Positions 1-9,972 of a DNA stretch of 64,000 bases are shown piece after piece; position 1 is the first letter of the stretch; each line of letters starts with the position of its first letter. The notes beneath the pieces were generated by a model. The model made no database searches. It had not been told where the DNA came from and worked only from the letters and a program-made list of their open reading frames with translations. This DNA comes from Vulcanisaeta distributa JCM 11217 (lineage in GTDB: Archaea > Thermoproteota > Thermoprotei > Thermoproteales > Thermocladiaceae), in contig NZ_BBBJ01000003.1 in the NCBI RefSeq assembly GCF_001316005.1, positions 1 through 64,000 on the forward strand. The letters run 5' to 3'. A program made the translations under genes and the position numbers.

Positions 1-625
1 CCCCCCCCTTGCCCTCACCAAAGGTAGTAAAACTTATTCTTGAGCATATTCCTTAGGATAAACGCCAGTGAGTAGGCCCTCCTTGATTCGTCACCGCCAC
101 AGGTGATGAACGCATCCTCATGCATTACGTGAGTCGGTGCAACACAGAGTTTAGCATTTACTGGATACCTCATGAACCCCCCCCTCATTACCAACCTTCT
201 CAACAACAGCCACCAACTCATTGTCTAGGTACAGTTCTTGGCGAACCCAGTAATCCTTAAGCCTAAAACTATAGTGATAACCAATGACGGACCCCCCCCT
301 ACTTAACTCAAGGCCTGTGCTACGCCCAAGGCTCTCCCCCCCATCCTCATCAACCTCGTAATAAACACCAATCGTTATAGCCTCACCAGGGTCTAAGCCA
401 TAGGCTAGGTCCTCAGGCTCGTGAATAATTAACAGGTTTCCCTCAAGGACAAGCCACTCCTCACCCCCCCCTACTCTGCATTAGTAGGGCTAAGGCTTCC
501 ATTAAGCTTGTCTTACCCGACCCACTACGTCCAACAATTACCGTATTACCATCAAGGTCAACCGCCAACCCCCCCTTACCCAAGCCCTTGAATCCCTTAA
601 CCACCGCCCTTATGAGTCTCGTCAT
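1..625 (-). CDS. AAA/RecF-SMC-like ATPase, partial, frameshifted
   Basis: The gene starts at 625 and runs off the left edge. The N-terminus reads MTRLIRAVVKGFKGLGKG and then the Walker A loop GRSGSGKTSL (near 505-532), the usual opening of RecF/SMC-like ATPases. The frame breaks at the C8 runs 464-471 and 177-184, each of which reads through if one base is removed; the C8 at 292-299 is in frame. Near 15-50 a shifted frame gives SFTTFGEGKG, a motif seen near the end of AAA ATPases of this type, so the stop at 15-17 is probably not the real one. The start overlaps the upstream gene. Substrate unknown. Confidence 0.6.
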
Positions 626-875
626 CCTCATCAACCAATGCATAGGCTATTATTAATATTCCGCTAACATTACCAAGACTAACATTACTAACGTTAATAC
701 CCACCTGCTTAACACTGCGTGACCCCCCCACGACACTACTTAACTCACTTAATGCTTTGTTTAACGACTCATCAAGCCTATTCAACGCGACATCGAACTC
801 AACGCCCCCCCTAACTAATTGACCAACACTCACGTTTAGTGGTACAAACTTCCTAACATGCACTATTCTAGTCAT
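597..875 (-). CDS. hypothetical protein upstream of ATPase
   Basis: I do not recognise this 92-residue protein. It starts MTRIVHVRKFVPLNVSVG, contains a helix-prone middle (NRLDESLNKALSELSSVV) and ends where the following ATPase gene begins, overlapping its start by about 30 bases, so the two are probably one operon. C7 runs at 723 and 805 each encode Gly-Gly. A TATA-like AT stretch lies upstream on the minus strand, between this gene and the divergent HIT gene. It may be a partner of the ATPase, which is inference from overlap only. Confidence 0.5.
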   Translation of the reverse strand: MTRIVHVRKFVPLNVSVGQLVRGGVEFDVALNRLDESLNKALSELSSVVGGSRSVKQVGINVSNVSLGNVSGILIIAYALVDEDDETHKGGG

Positions 876-956
876 TAAAATTCAACACCTCCCTATGAGT
901 AAAATACCTTTCCACATAGATAAGCCTTTTATTAATTGGAATGTAACTGTATCCAA

Positions 957-1466
957 ATGGAGGTTGTATTTACGCCATGGCGATGGACCTACATAAAGTC
1001 AACGAATAATAAGGGTGGTGAGTGCGCGTTGTGTGCCTACCTACGCGGTAACGACGATGATGGATTAGTGGTTTATAGAGGTAGGCAGTGCTTCATTGTT
1101 ATGAATAAGTACCCGTACAATATTGGTCACGTTATGATAGTGCCCAATAGGCATGTACCATCAATAACAGACTTAGATAGCAACGAATTGAGTGAGTGCA
1201 GCACGCTCTTAATAATCATCATTAAGGCTTTGGCTAAGGTCCTCGGTATCGGCTATGGAGATTTCGATGTTGGCATAAACATCGGGAGGGTCGCTGGCGC
1301 GGGTATTGAGGAACACATGCACATACACGTTGTTCCCAAACCCTCGGTGATATCCTTCGAATCTGTGAATCCCGAATTCGTGATGAATAAGACCAGGGAG
1401 ATAGCGACTAGGCTTAGGGAGGTGATTCCCAATCTTCTAAATAGTGAAGCCATCAATATCTCATAG
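957..1466 (+). CDS. HIT family hydrolase/phosphorylase
   Basis: This is a histidine-triad protein of about 170 residues that acts on nucleotide conjugates such as dinucleoside polyphosphates or AMP adducts. The catalytic triad motif EEHMHIHVVPK is complete. The N-terminus MEVVFTPWRWTYI matches the FHIT/HIT opening, followed by a CxxC pair (CALC) typical of archaeal HIT proteins. I chose the ATG at 957 rather than an upstream in-frame codon at 936, because an AT-rich TATA box (926-933) lies about 25 bases before it, as in leaderless archaeal genes. There are no long G/C runs and no frame damage. Confidence 0.87.
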   Translation: MEVVFTPWRWTYIKSTNNKGGECALCAYLRGNDDDGLVVYRGRQCFIVMNKYPYNIGHVMIVPNRHVPSITDLDSNELSECSTLLIIIIKALAKVLGIGYGDFDVGINIGRVAGAGIEEHMHIHVVPKPSVISFESVNPEFVMNKTREIATRLREVIPNLLNSEAINIS

Positions 1467-1552
1467 GTGATTTCGCATTAATCACGTAAATACATTAGGT
1501 AATTAGTGAATAGATGTACTTTTTATAAACGCTTAAGTTGGCGAAAATTAAT

Positions 1553-2459
1553 GTGCCATTCGCAGGTGAGCCATTAAAGGCATTACTCACGGACGTGGTT
1601 ACGCCCAAGTACGTACACTCGCTGATGGAGTCCCTTAAATGCGGATCAGTAACTAATAGGGAGTTTCCAATTTTAACAATGGGCATTGGGGGTTAGACAG
1701 GTACTCATAGTGACCGGCTTCTCAATAAATGATTACAGGATAAGCAATACACTGATTTACATGCTACTTAATAAGTGCATGAATCACGTGTACTCAATAC
1801 CTACGTTTAGCGCCTCACAGTTAAGTAAATGGACCGTCAGGGTAATACCCATGGCGAATCCCTGGCCATTTAACTCATGGGACATTATCCGAGGCAAAAG
1901 CCCATTTTACTCAATGGATGATGAGGGTATTCCCGTGAGATACGATGCACTGACGCTCAGAAGTAGGTACTCAATTAAGCTTCATAACTTCGTGCATGAG
2001 GTAAATCCAGAGCTAATAATAATGCTCGTAAGCTCTGACAAGTGGTCAATAACGACACCAGAGCCAATAAGAATTGATGAGTATAGCACAGTCAACCCAG
2101 ACCCAGCCGACTTCACGCATCACTTCTCCCTCGAGAGTTACCCCCCCACGATAATACTATCGGTGCCCAGGGATGCGGAGCCACGTGAAATAGCCAATGA
2201 GGTAATTCAATTAATTAAGGAACACAGCACTAAGGTACAGGAGAGTAAGCCCCCCCTGGAGGTTATGGTTAGGGTTCACGGCGATATTGACAATATATCC
2301 AACATACTTAGACTTCACGGCTTCCTAGTGGGTATTGATGGGAATAAATTAATTATTAGGGCAGGTAATAAATCCCAGTTGTTACTGAACGCGTTGATAG
2401 ATAATAATTTAATAGAGCATTACTTCGATGTTGAGATTTCAGAGATTCATCTTCAATAA
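1553..2459 (+). CDS. conserved-looking hypothetical protein, probable frameshift
   Basis: I do not recognise the family. An open frame starts at a GTG at 1553, about 28 bases after a TATA box (1520-1529), and continues to 1696. A second frame from 1686 carries on to 2459. Removing one G from the G5 run at 1688-1692 joins them smoothly (ILTMGIGVRQVLIVTGFSI). The fused protein has about 300 residues, no obvious signal peptide or membrane segment, and alternating alpha/beta character. C7 runs at 2141 and 2250 add Pro-Pro. The long frame alone would be a 257-residue protein with a TTG start. Confidence 0.5.
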
Positions 2460-2537
2460 TTCCCTGAACTTTATCTAAATAAATAATTACTCAAAAGACT
2501 TAAGATTTATTATTCCCTAACTTTGCATAATTAGATT

Positions 2538-3610
2538 ATGGAGAAACTCGTACTTACGTACTCAGATAAGTATTTGGATTATAATTTTGGCCCATGGCAC
2601 CCATTTAAGCCCCCATAGGGAGAAGAAGTTGGTTGAGTTGCTTAAGGAACATGGGTTGTTGGGTTCCTACGTTGATTTAGTGGAGCCTGGGCCCGCGACC
2701 GATGAGGAGTTAATGCTTGTTCACACTAAGGACTACATTGAGTATGTTAAGAGCGCGAGCATTAATGGTGTTGGTTATCTGGACTACGGCGACACACCGG
2801 CCTTCAGGGGGGGTGTTCATGAGGCGGCAGCCATTAGGGTTGGCGGTACATTACTCGTCACGAAACTCGTCAACGAGGGTAAGTACGTCCACGGCTTCAA
2901 TCCTGGCGGTGGCTTTCACCACGCTAAGCCAAGTGAGGCGGCGGGGGGGTTCTGCGTGTACAATGATATAGCCATAGCAGTTAAGTGGCTTAGGAATCAC
3001 GGCGTTAGGCGCGTGGCTGTGGTTGATGTTGATGTTCACCATGCTGATGGCACACAAGCAATTTTTAATGATGAGGACGTTCTTCTAATATCAACACATG
3101 GCTATGATGGCAGATTTTACCCAGGCACTGGCTGGATTGATGAGGACGGCGTGGGCGCTGGTAAGGGGGGGCTTAAGGTAAACATACCACTACCGCCTCA
3201 TACGGGTGATGACGTGTACTCCATGGTGATTGACGAAATAATAAAGCCCATACTTGATAGGTACTCACCAGAATTCCTAATACTTCAATTTGGCGTTGAT
3301 GCTCATACAGGTGATGAGCTCGGTATACTGGACCTAACCACAGAATCATACCTCAAGGTACTTAATACGGTTCATGAAATCGCCCATAGGTATGCCGGCG
3401 GTAAGTTGGTCTTAACCGGCGGTGGGGGGTTACGATGTTTGGAACACCGTCAAGACCTGGTTCCTAGCCACAGTATTCCTCACAGACCCCCCCAGTAGGC
3501 TCAGCCAGTACTCGAGTTATTTCGATAAAGAATCCACAAGAACTCCAGAGCGTTATTATGAGGAGGCGCTGTATGTAATCGATGCCGTGAAGCAAAGATT
3601 CGGCGTGTAA
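2538..3610 (+). CDS. histone deacetylase-like (AcuC/class II HDAC) amidohydrolase, frameshifted
   Basis: This is a zinc-dependent deacetylase of the HDAC/acetoin-utilisation superfamily; the archaeal substrate is uncertain. The start MEKLVLTYSDKYLDYNFGPWHPF follows a TATA box (2502-2514) by 26 bases. Catalytic parts are present: GGGFHHAKPSEA (His pair), VDVDVHHADGTQ (zinc ligands), FGVDAHTGDELG (third ligand) and the GGGGYDVWN loop. Two frame breaks occur: C5 at 2610-2614 (four fit) and G6 at 3424-3429 (five fit). Four runs of seven (2817, 2943, 3165, 3487) each add one residue, for example AGGFC where the family has GFC. A second deacetylase-like gene lies at 57945-58997. Confidence 0.85.
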
Positions 3611-3613
3611 ACC

Positions 3614-3856
3614 CTACTCAATGTGCGAGATCCTCTTTGTCTGGAATGACCTTATTTTAACGATGATTCTATAACCACAGTATGGGCAGTGCACACCGGG
3701 CGTTATCATGTCCTCAAGTGAGAATACCCTACCGCACCTAAGGCACATGTATATCTTTCGACCGGCGGCTTCACCAGCCGCTTCCTCACCACCCTCCTCA
3801 CCTAACGCCTTTGTTTGTTCTTCCTCATTACCCTCCTCAAAGAATTCCTCACTCAC
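3614..3856 (-). CDS. rpo12: RNA polymerase subunit Rpo12 (RpoP)
   Basis: This is the small zinc-ribbon subunit of archaeal RNA polymerase. The core is Y-M-C-L-R-C-G-R-V-F followed by SLEDMITPGVHCPYCGYRII, the two CxxC knuckles and CPYCGYRI signature of Rpo12/Rpb12. An acidic N-terminal extension of about 33 residues (EEFFEEGNEEEQ) precedes the domain; archaeal Rpo12 is usually about 45-50 residues, so the true start could be internal. It converges with the deacetylase gene (4 bases apart) and lies just downstream of the NMN adenylyltransferase on the same strand. The reading frame is intact. Confidence 0.88.
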   Translation of the reverse strand: MSEEFFEEGNEEEQTKALGEEGGEEAAGEAAGRKIYMCLRCGRVFSLEDMITPGVHCPYCGYRIIVKIRSFQTKRISHIE

Positions 3857-3884
3857 GCCGATTCGCTGAAGTAAGCCCCTTAAA

Positions 3885-4405
3885 TTATTTTTGCATTATC
3901 CTCCTCACCCTATCCTCAGCATTAATCCTACTCAGTACAGGCAGTACCCCCCCTGTTGCCACGAGACTCTGCCACGACTTATCACCCATAGCCATTAATT
4001 CCCTAATCCTCGTACCACTATAAACCTCCTTATTAAAGAGTGGCGTATTAAGGACCTTAACTCCACCATACTCGAGACATAGCCTAGTGAACTCGTCGTT
4101 TGTATATGCCACGTCAAAGGACGGGCATTGCTCGCGAACATAGGCATACCAGAGCGCTGAGTCGCCCTTTGTGTCAGGTACGGCGCAATAAAGCACCCTA
4201 TCAACCAGGTTTAACTCCCTAAGCATTGAGTGAAGCATCTCAATTCTCTCACCAACGGTGAATGGTTCCTAGGCGTAAATGACTCATTGGCAGACCCAAT
4301 GGCGATAACCAACTCATCATGCCTACCCAACAACCACTTAATCACCTCCTCATGACCCCCCCTATGCAATGGTTGAAACCTCCCAACGAACAACGCCCTA
4401 ACCAT
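3885..4405 (-). CDS. nicotinamide-nucleotide adenylyltransferase, frameshifted
   Basis: This nucleotidyltransferase makes NAD from NMN and ATP. The start MVRALFVGRFQPLHRG is the archaeal NMNAT signature. The family needs H-x-G-H; here a C7 run at 4356-4362 makes it HRGGH, one Gly too many. The second motif region (ELVIAIGSANESFTPRN, then PFTVGERIEML) is split by a missing base near 4267, so the enzyme appears as two ORFs. The C-terminus GTRIRELMAMGD matches the family ISSTxIR-type motif. The total is about 173 residues, the usual length. If the sequence were literal the active site would be damaged; I infer the functional gene has the canonical motif. Confidence 0.82.
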
Positions 4406-4489
4406 ACAGCACTAATTAGTGCAGAGCCATTTTATCTATTTCCCAGGGAGTAATTATGCTTAAATTAATGCGTAAGAAACGTAGTTAGT

Positions 4490-5470
4490 ATGGTTAGTAT
4501 CAGGGATACCGAGGTCGTGCTTGTTGAGGCTGTCCAACCCTTCGACATTAATTCCCTGGGTAATTTATTCGGTGGTAGAATGCTTGAGTGGATGGCAAAC
4601 ATAGGCACTGTAGCCGCCACCCGATTCTCAAGGGGGGGCCCCGCAGTCCTTGCCTATCTAGACAGGCACTTCTTCATAAGGCCCGTCAGACTCGGTGAAT
4701 TCGTGATACTCAAGGCTAGGGTTGAGTACGTGGGCACATCATCCCTTGAAATCAGGATAGAGGCTTGGAAGGAAAGCCCAGGTGGTAAGCAGGAATTAGT
4801 GACGATGACTACGGCATCCTACGTGGCTGTTGATGAGTATGGTGTCCCAAGACCCATAAATAACGTACTCGAGCCCGCTGAGGATGAGAAGCAGATCTAC
4901 GAGGATGCCAGGAGGAGGTATGAGGAGAGGAAGAAGAAGATTGAGGATAGGAAGTTCAAGAGGTTCGACCTAACTGACCCAACTAAGGGACTCAGGTGGC
5001 GCGTTGAGTCCAGCCGCTGGGCAACACCGTCAGACGCCTTCGTCGGTAATCTAGTGTCTGGTGGCAGGTTATTGGCGTGGCTTGATGAAATAGCTGGCCT
5101 ACTCGCGGCTAGGTACTCAGGCGGCGCCGCTGTGACGGGCTCCGTGGATGAGACGGCATTCTACGCACCAATTAGGGTTGGGGGGGATATCGTCACCGTG
5201 AGGGCTGGGATTACCTACGTTGGTAAGTCATCCATGGAGATAATGCTCGATGTAATTGCCGAAGGCACCTACGGCCAAGCCAGGCATGTATGCACGGCAT
5301 ACTACACGTACATCCACGTTGACAGTAGTGGAAGGCCAGCGCCCGTTCCTGAGTATGTTCCCAGTAATGATTATGAGAGGAGGTTATTCGAGGAGGGCGA
5401 GAAGAGAAGGCAGGTTAGGGATGAGGAGTTGGCTAGGATTAAGAGGATGTGGTTAAGCCCTAGGACTTAG
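4490..5470 (+). CDS. tandem hotdog acyl-CoA thioesterase
   Basis: This is a 326-residue protein with two hotdog domains of the acyl-CoA hydrolase (BACH/YciA-like) type, which cleave acyl-CoA to free acid and CoA. Domain 1 (about residues 5-125) holds NSLGNLFGGRMLEWMANIG. Domain 2 (about 165-300) repeats it as GNLVSGGRLLAWLDEIAGLLA. A charged linker rich in Glu, Arg and Lys lies between them. The frame is continuous, but G7 at 4632 and 5180 add a Gly (RVGGDIVTV where VGDIV would be usual). The 3' end overlaps the convergent rrp4 gene by about 11 bases. Confidence 0.85.
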   Translation: MVSIRDTEVVLVEAVQPFDINSLGNLFGGRMLEWMANIGTVAATRFSRGGPAVLAYLDRHFFIRPVRLGEFVILKARVEYVGTSSLEIRIEAWKESPGGKQELVTMTTASYVAVDEYGVPRPINNVLEPAEDEKQIYEDARRRYEERKKKIEDRKFKRFDLTDPTKGLRWRVESSRWATPSDAFVGNLVSGGRLLAWLDEIAGLLAARYSGGAAVTGSVDETAFYAPIRVGGDIVTVRAGITYVGKSSMEIMLDVIAEGTYGQARHVCTAYYTYIHVDSSGRPAPVPEYVPSNDYERRLFEEGEKRRQVRDEELARIKRMWLSPRT

Positions 5471-6186
5471 AGCTGGCTTTCCTAGCCCTGTACTGAGTCA
5501 CTATTGACCTAACCCTATCCGTCAACCCACTTGTGTGGCTCTCACTCTCTATTAACTTTATTACCCTCGCAACGAATGACTCATCCCCCAGGATCCCTAC
5601 ACCTAATCCAGACCCTACCGTTCTGACCAACAGTCACGTCACAATTAAGCTCCTCACTAAATATACTAACCATCGATCCCCTCCTACCAATCACCCTGGC
5701 AACCTTACTCGCGTCAATCTCAACCAGCGTCCCACCCTCAATCCTACCAAGCCTAGTCTCCTTAAGCGTCAGCGTGACTGGGTAATCCTTGGTTAAGTTG
5801 AAGTCTATTATCCTGGCGAGCACTATATCGCCGATACCCAACAAGTTCTTCAAGTCAACTGCCGTTAAATCAATGGGCTTGAGCGTGGCTTCCTGGACAG
5901 GCAAGTACGCTGAGTAAGGGGATTTAATGTCTATGACCCACCCAGTGAGCCCAATGTCAACAACGTAACCAATGACTATATCCCCCCCAACCCTAGGCTT
6001 ATAAATACCACTAAGCGGTATGACCTCTACGTCCCTCTCACCCCCCCTTATGTTTATGAGCCCAACAACCGCTGAGTAGGCCACATCACCATCCCAGTAA
6101 ATACTGCCACTAACGTTGTAGTCCCTGGTGGCCACGGCATCCCCCCCAGGCAGTACTATCTGCTTATCACTAACGTATAGCGGCAT
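5460..6186 (-). CDS. rrp4: exosome subunit Rrp4, C-terminal frameshift
   Basis: Rrp4 is the S1/KH RNA-binding cap subunit of the archaeal exosome. The N-terminal domain holds VLPGGDAVA (PGD expected), VEVIPLSGIYKPRVGGDIVIGYV (VGD expected), then the S1 segment and a KH region with GQNGRVWIRC. Three C7 runs (5992, 6041, 6141) each add a Gly, two inside invariant P-G-D or V-G-D turns. The obvious stop at 5581 follows a C5 run (5585-5589). With four bases the frame continues to a stop at 5460 with a further 39 residues (DESFVARVIKLIESE...), a usual Rrp4 tail. It sits downstream of SBDS, a common archaeal arrangement. Confidence 0.87.
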
Positions 6187-6238
6187 AGCAGAGATACCCT
6201 AATTTCTCCAATTTTATTTTTAATCCCAAAACTGGCAA

Positions 6239-6946
6239 TTACGATGTGGAAATAATCTTTACATCCCCAGAACCATGCGTCAACTCATTAACCTTAGCGA
6301 TTATCGTATCCTGAAGGCCAGCAGGAACCTCAAGCTGCATCACCAACGAGCCATCACCCTCAAACCTCTCCTTAATAACCCTACCCATCCTCGACAGCGT
6401 ATTCCTAACCTTATGGGCATGCTCAGCCGGAGCCCTAATCTCGAGGACACTAACAGCCACCTTGAGAGGCAAAACCTTTTGGAGAGCCTTTATTATGGCA
6501 TTAACCTGCTCCTCAACGGGCTTAAATGGGTCTATGGCCACGTCTACCTGCTGCATAGCAGCCTCGACCCTCTGCGGAGGTACAGGAGTCCTAGTCCTCG
6601 TGTCTATGCAGTTCCTACTAATCCAATCAATTATCTGCTTCCTCTTCTGCTCAATGAGCCTTCTCCTCTGCTCAGCCGTAAGTGGCAACTCGCCATTCTT
6701 AACTATGAACTCAGCCACCTTCCTGGGGGGGTCCGTAGTCTTGAAAACCCTCATCAACGACTCCTCACTCGCCCTGAGTCCCTTCCTGGCGTCCTTGTAT
6801 ATCGTGTCCGTTATCAAGACCTTATCAATGCTCACAGACTTACCAAGCCTCAGGTCAAGGGCCGCGTCTGGGTCAACGAGTATCTCGAAGACGTAGCCAT
6901 CCTTCTCATACCTAGCAATCACATAATTCCTCCTACTCATATTCAT
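6239..6946 (-). CDS. SBDS family ribosome maturation protein
   Basis: This is the archaeal homologue of the Shwachman-Bodian-Diamond protein, which helps release the anti-association factor from 50S subunits. At 235 residues it has the family length. The N-terminal FYSH domain includes ARYEKDGYVFEILVDPDAAL, VLITDTIYKDARKG and KNGELPLTAEQR. The helical middle contains RTRTPVPPQRVEAAM, and the C-terminal ferredoxin-like domain ends GSGDVKIIS. A G7 run (6725-6731) reads as TDPPRK where one Pro is usual. It is probably cotranscribed with rrp4, 52 bases downstream. The second ATG at 6940 could be the real start. Confidence 0.92.
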   Translation of the reverse strand: MNMSRRNYVIARYEKDGYVFEILVDPDAALDLRLGKSVSIDKVLITDTIYKDARKGLRASEESLMRVFKTTDPPRKVAEFIVKNGELPLTAEQRRRLIEQKRKQIIDWISRNCIDTRTRTPVPPQRVEAAMQQVDVAIDPFKPVEEQVNAIIKALQKVLPLKVAVSVLEIRAPAEHAHKVRNTLSRMGRVIKERFEGDGSLVMQLEVPAGLQDTIIAKVNELTHGSGDVKIISTS

Positions 6947-6990
6947 TTAGCCCTATGCAGGGGGAATTTTTAATTCTTCCACAACATAGC

Positions 6991-7759
6991 CTATGGAGAT
7001 CTCCACCTGGCAACCCTCAGGGTAAGCAATGTACCGACAATACACCAAGCAGCGCTGGAGATATATGCAATGCCTATTTGTAGCGCGGAATAATGCGTTA
7101 CACCGACGGCGTTTTGTATAACCATGGCGGTGGCTGAGGTCGGCACTAAATATGCAACCCACCAGGCACTGCCTAAGTACGTGGCTGGGTAGTAAACAGG
7201 GGGGGGTAGTACGCCGAGCGCGAGCGTTAGTAAGCTAACGACGGCCCAGGTATACCTAATGTATGTGAATAGAGTCGACGAGTAGAAGGCTATGGATGAG
7301 ATGGCGTACCAAAGGAGAACTAACGAAGCCGTAATCTCCAGAATATCCAACAAATCAATTGTCGTCTTAAGCGCCATTAATACCGCGAATAAGACAATGC
7401 CAGGCAGTGTAAATATGACCTCACTAAGTGCGAGACCTATGGTGTAAGCCAGAGGGCTTGTTGGCGTAGCCACAATCATCTGCTGGAACTTAAGTTCAAG
7501 CCTGTAATAAGCTGCGTCGCCAATTAGGGCCGTGCCACTTGACAACATTGTCCAGACGAGACCACCGATTATACCATGACCATGCCAATGCCCCGATAAA
7601 GCACGGTGAGCAATATTAACAGGGAGATAGCGTTGCCAGGGTGGATACGGTCCAAAGCGGCGACCTAAGTATCGGCAGTAACCCATTAAGCCAGGCAAGC
7701 ACCAGGACAGCCCTTAATTGATGCCTCAAACCACCCTCAACCTTCCTCACCCTCCTCAC
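6991..7759 (-). CDS. ABC-2 type permease, frameshifted
   Basis: This is the membrane subunit of an ABC exporter. The proposed start is the GTG at 7759, overlapping the ATPase stop (GTGA), with first residues VRRVRKVEGGLRHQLRAVL and then a hydrophobic segment. Two frame changes between about 7590 and 7650 are needed to join it to the open frame GLVWTMLSSGTALIGDAAYYR. Four to five further membrane segments follow (for example EVIFTLPGIVLFAVLMAL, SLVLLWYAISSIAFYS, AWCIVGTLLTL). A G8 run at 7199-7206 gives Pro-Pro-Pro. Substrate is unknown; drug or lipid export is typical of the family. Confidence 0.68.
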
Positions 7760-8614
7760 CCCCCCAGGACCTTATGGTCACGAGCACGTAGTGCTCAAGG
7801 GACTTAGGCGAAACCCTAATGGCGCCATCCCCAACCTCATCGAGAGAATCTACGAAGGAAAAGCATGAAGAACCAACCGAATGCACGGTCCATTACTCAT
7901 GGATGCGGGGGGGTACTCAACAACATACTTACCAGGCAGTTTATTAACGAGCTCACTAGGCTTACCACGCGATACTATCAAGCCACTATCTATTAGGAAA
8001 ACAATGTCCGATATTTGCTCAGCCTCCTCAATATAATGGGTCGTTAGAAATATCGAAGCCCCGCTATCACTATATCGCCGCAGTGAGTTCCAAACAACTC
8101 GCCTAGACGCCGCGTCGAGTCCTACCGTTGGTTCATCAAGAAATACTACCTCGGCATTCGAGGCAAGTATGGCAGCGACCAGGACCCTCCTGGTCATGCC
8201 ACCGGACAATTGATAAATTGGCGTGTTCCTAAGGTCCCACAGGCCAAGCTCCTCAAGTGAATCCCTGGTAGCCTTCCTCGCATCATTCCTAGGTAAGCCA
8301 CGAAGCAGTAAGTATGAGTAAACAAATTCTTGAGGAGTCATGTAGGATATGGGCCTGGCATCCTGTGGAATCACGGCAATCCTACGCCTAACCTCAGAGG
8401 CTTGGCTAACGACGTTGAAGCCAGCGACGTAGGCCTCGCCACCATGAGGCATCAGCTCGGTCGTTAATATCCTAATGAGCGTTGTTTTACCGGCACCGTT
8501 TGGGCCAAGTAATGTGGCTATCATGCCGTAGCCAACGTCGAGATCTATACCCCCCCTTAAAACCTCCTTGGCTCCAAAGCTCCTTCTTAATCCCTTAACC
8601 ATTATTGCCTGCAT
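7756..8614 (-). CDS. ABC transporter ATP-binding protein, C-terminal frameshift
   Basis: This is the ATPase of a drug/lipid-type ABC exporter. It has Walker A LLGPNGAGKTTLIRIL, Q-loop VIPQDARPISYMTPQEF, signature LSGGMTRRVLVAAI, Walker B AEVVFLDEPTVGLD and H-loop TTHYIEEAEQ. The first ORF stops at 7850; one missing base there restores a typical C-terminal domain (VDSLDEVGDGAIRVSPKSLE) and a stop at 7756 that overlaps the permease start by four bases, implying translational coupling. C7 at 8550 gives LRGGIDL where LxGIDL is usual, and G7 at 7907 adds a Pro. About 285 residues when joined. Confidence 0.85.
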
Positions 8615-8673
8615 TTACATGGCTTGTTGGGAGACCTCAAATTTAAAAAGGGTTCTATGCATATGCCGTTTGA

Positions 8674-9226
8674 ATGGGCGATCCAAGGAAGCCAAGGAAG
8701 AAGTACCTGGGCGGTAAGCAAGGAGACTTTGGAATAGGCAGTTGCTTGAGGAGGAGCTTAGGCTAATTGGTGAGTATGGCCTCAGGAATAAGAGGGAGCT
8801 TTGGCTTGCTAGGACGATACTCAGGGAGTTAAAGCATAGAGCTAGATCGCTATTATCAATGCCGGCTGAACAAAGGGCTAAGTTGGAGGCCGAGTTTAAG
8901 GCGAGGCTGTTTAAGGCTGGTTCATACCGGAGCAGGACATACCACTCGATGCCGTGTTATCGCTGGATGTTAGGGCAATACTGGATAGGAGACTACAGAC
9001 AATAGTCTATAGGAAGGGCCTGGCGAAGACTATTTATGAGGCGAGGCAGTTGGTGACTCACGGCCACATAGCGGTTGATGGCAGGGTTGTTAAGTCACCA
9101 GGTTACTTAGTGCCTAGGGAGCTTGAGGACAGGGTGACCTACGCAATAACAAGCCCAATACTAAAGAGATTACTGGCACAGCCACAGCAGGAGACACAAC
9201 AGGCGCAGCAAGGCCAATCAACCTAA
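8674..9226 (+). CDS. rps4: 30S ribosomal protein uS4, frameshifted
   Basis: uS4 nucleates small-subunit assembly by binding 16S rRNA. The start [14 protein letters not shown] at 8674 lies 26 bases after a TATA box (8641-8650). Two missing C residues (near 8730 and 8920) split the gene. Joined, it gives [41 protein letters not shown] and the S4 RNA-binding domain [20 protein letters not shown] with [13 protein letters not shown]. The tail is glutamine rich ([13 protein letters not shown]). About 183 residues. uS13 and uS11, usual neighbours in archaea, are not seen here. Confidence 0.92.
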
Positions 9227-9261
9227 GGAAGGTTTTATTCAAGTTCATAGACTACATACCG

Positions 9262-9956
9262 ATGGATGTATCATTAATCCTAGGCATCATTGGCCCATAG
9301 TTACTATAGTCACGATTTTGGGTACGACGCTTTACTGGCTTGGCGGTAAGTTTAAGGAGATCGACATGAGGTTTAAGCAGATAGATGAAAGATTCAAGCA
9401 GATTGACGAGAGATTCAAGCAAATTGACAAAAGATTCGAGGAAATAGATAAGAGGTTCGAAAAAATTGACGATAGATTTGACAAATTAGAAAAGGACCTA
9501 AAGAGCTATGTCGATATAAAGATTAATGAGTTGAGGAATTACGTTGATGAGAGGTTTAACCAGGTTAATACGAGGATTAGTAGGTTGGCTGAGGCATATA
9601 GTGATTACCAGGAGTTCTTCGTTGAGTACCTCACAGCCGAGGGCTTGTTGAAGGCTGAGAAGGCCGCAATGCTCCGTAATGAGGCTAGGAGGGTCATGAG
9701 GCTAGCCGCTTCCGGCAACCCATTGAGTAAGGAGGAGTGGGATAGGATTAAGGAGCTTCTTGACAAGGATGAATTAACGCTTGAGGAGGCCCTTGAACTC
9801 CGTGAACTGGCTAGGAAAGTGGTTAGGGAGTATGGGGGGGAGTATCCGGAGGCCTGGAAGCTTCATATATACGCAAGTATAATGGTTGGTGAAGCCATTA
9901 GGAGGCAGTCCCAGCAGCAACAGGGACAGAAGGAGCAGGAAAAACAAAGGCAGTGA
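9262..9956 (+). CDS. membrane-anchored heptad-repeat coiled-coil protein, frameshifted near start
   Basis: I do not recognise a family. The reconstructed start MDVSLILGIIGP at 9262 leads, after one missing base near 9297, into a hydrophobic segment (IVTIVTILGTTLYWLG) and then a heptad array in which ERFKQID-type units repeat about seven times, a clear coiled coil. The C-terminal half is helical and charged and ends in a Gln-rich tail. It follows uS4 by 36 bases. G7 at 9834 gives REYGGEYPEAW. Similar short coiled-coil proteins in archaea often carry C-terminal nuclease-like domains, but I see none here. Confidence 0.6.
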
Positions 9957-9972
9957 TGCACCAATTTTAGTG

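Noticed and set aside
3424-3429. Programmed ribosomal frameshift at the G6 in the deacetylase gene
   Set aside because: The same gene needs a second unrelated correction at 2610, and similar breaks occur in many genes, so a specific programmed site is not supported.
9318-9600. Transposon or integrated element from repeated 21-base units
   Set aside because: The repeats encode coiled-coil heptads and have no terminal repeats.
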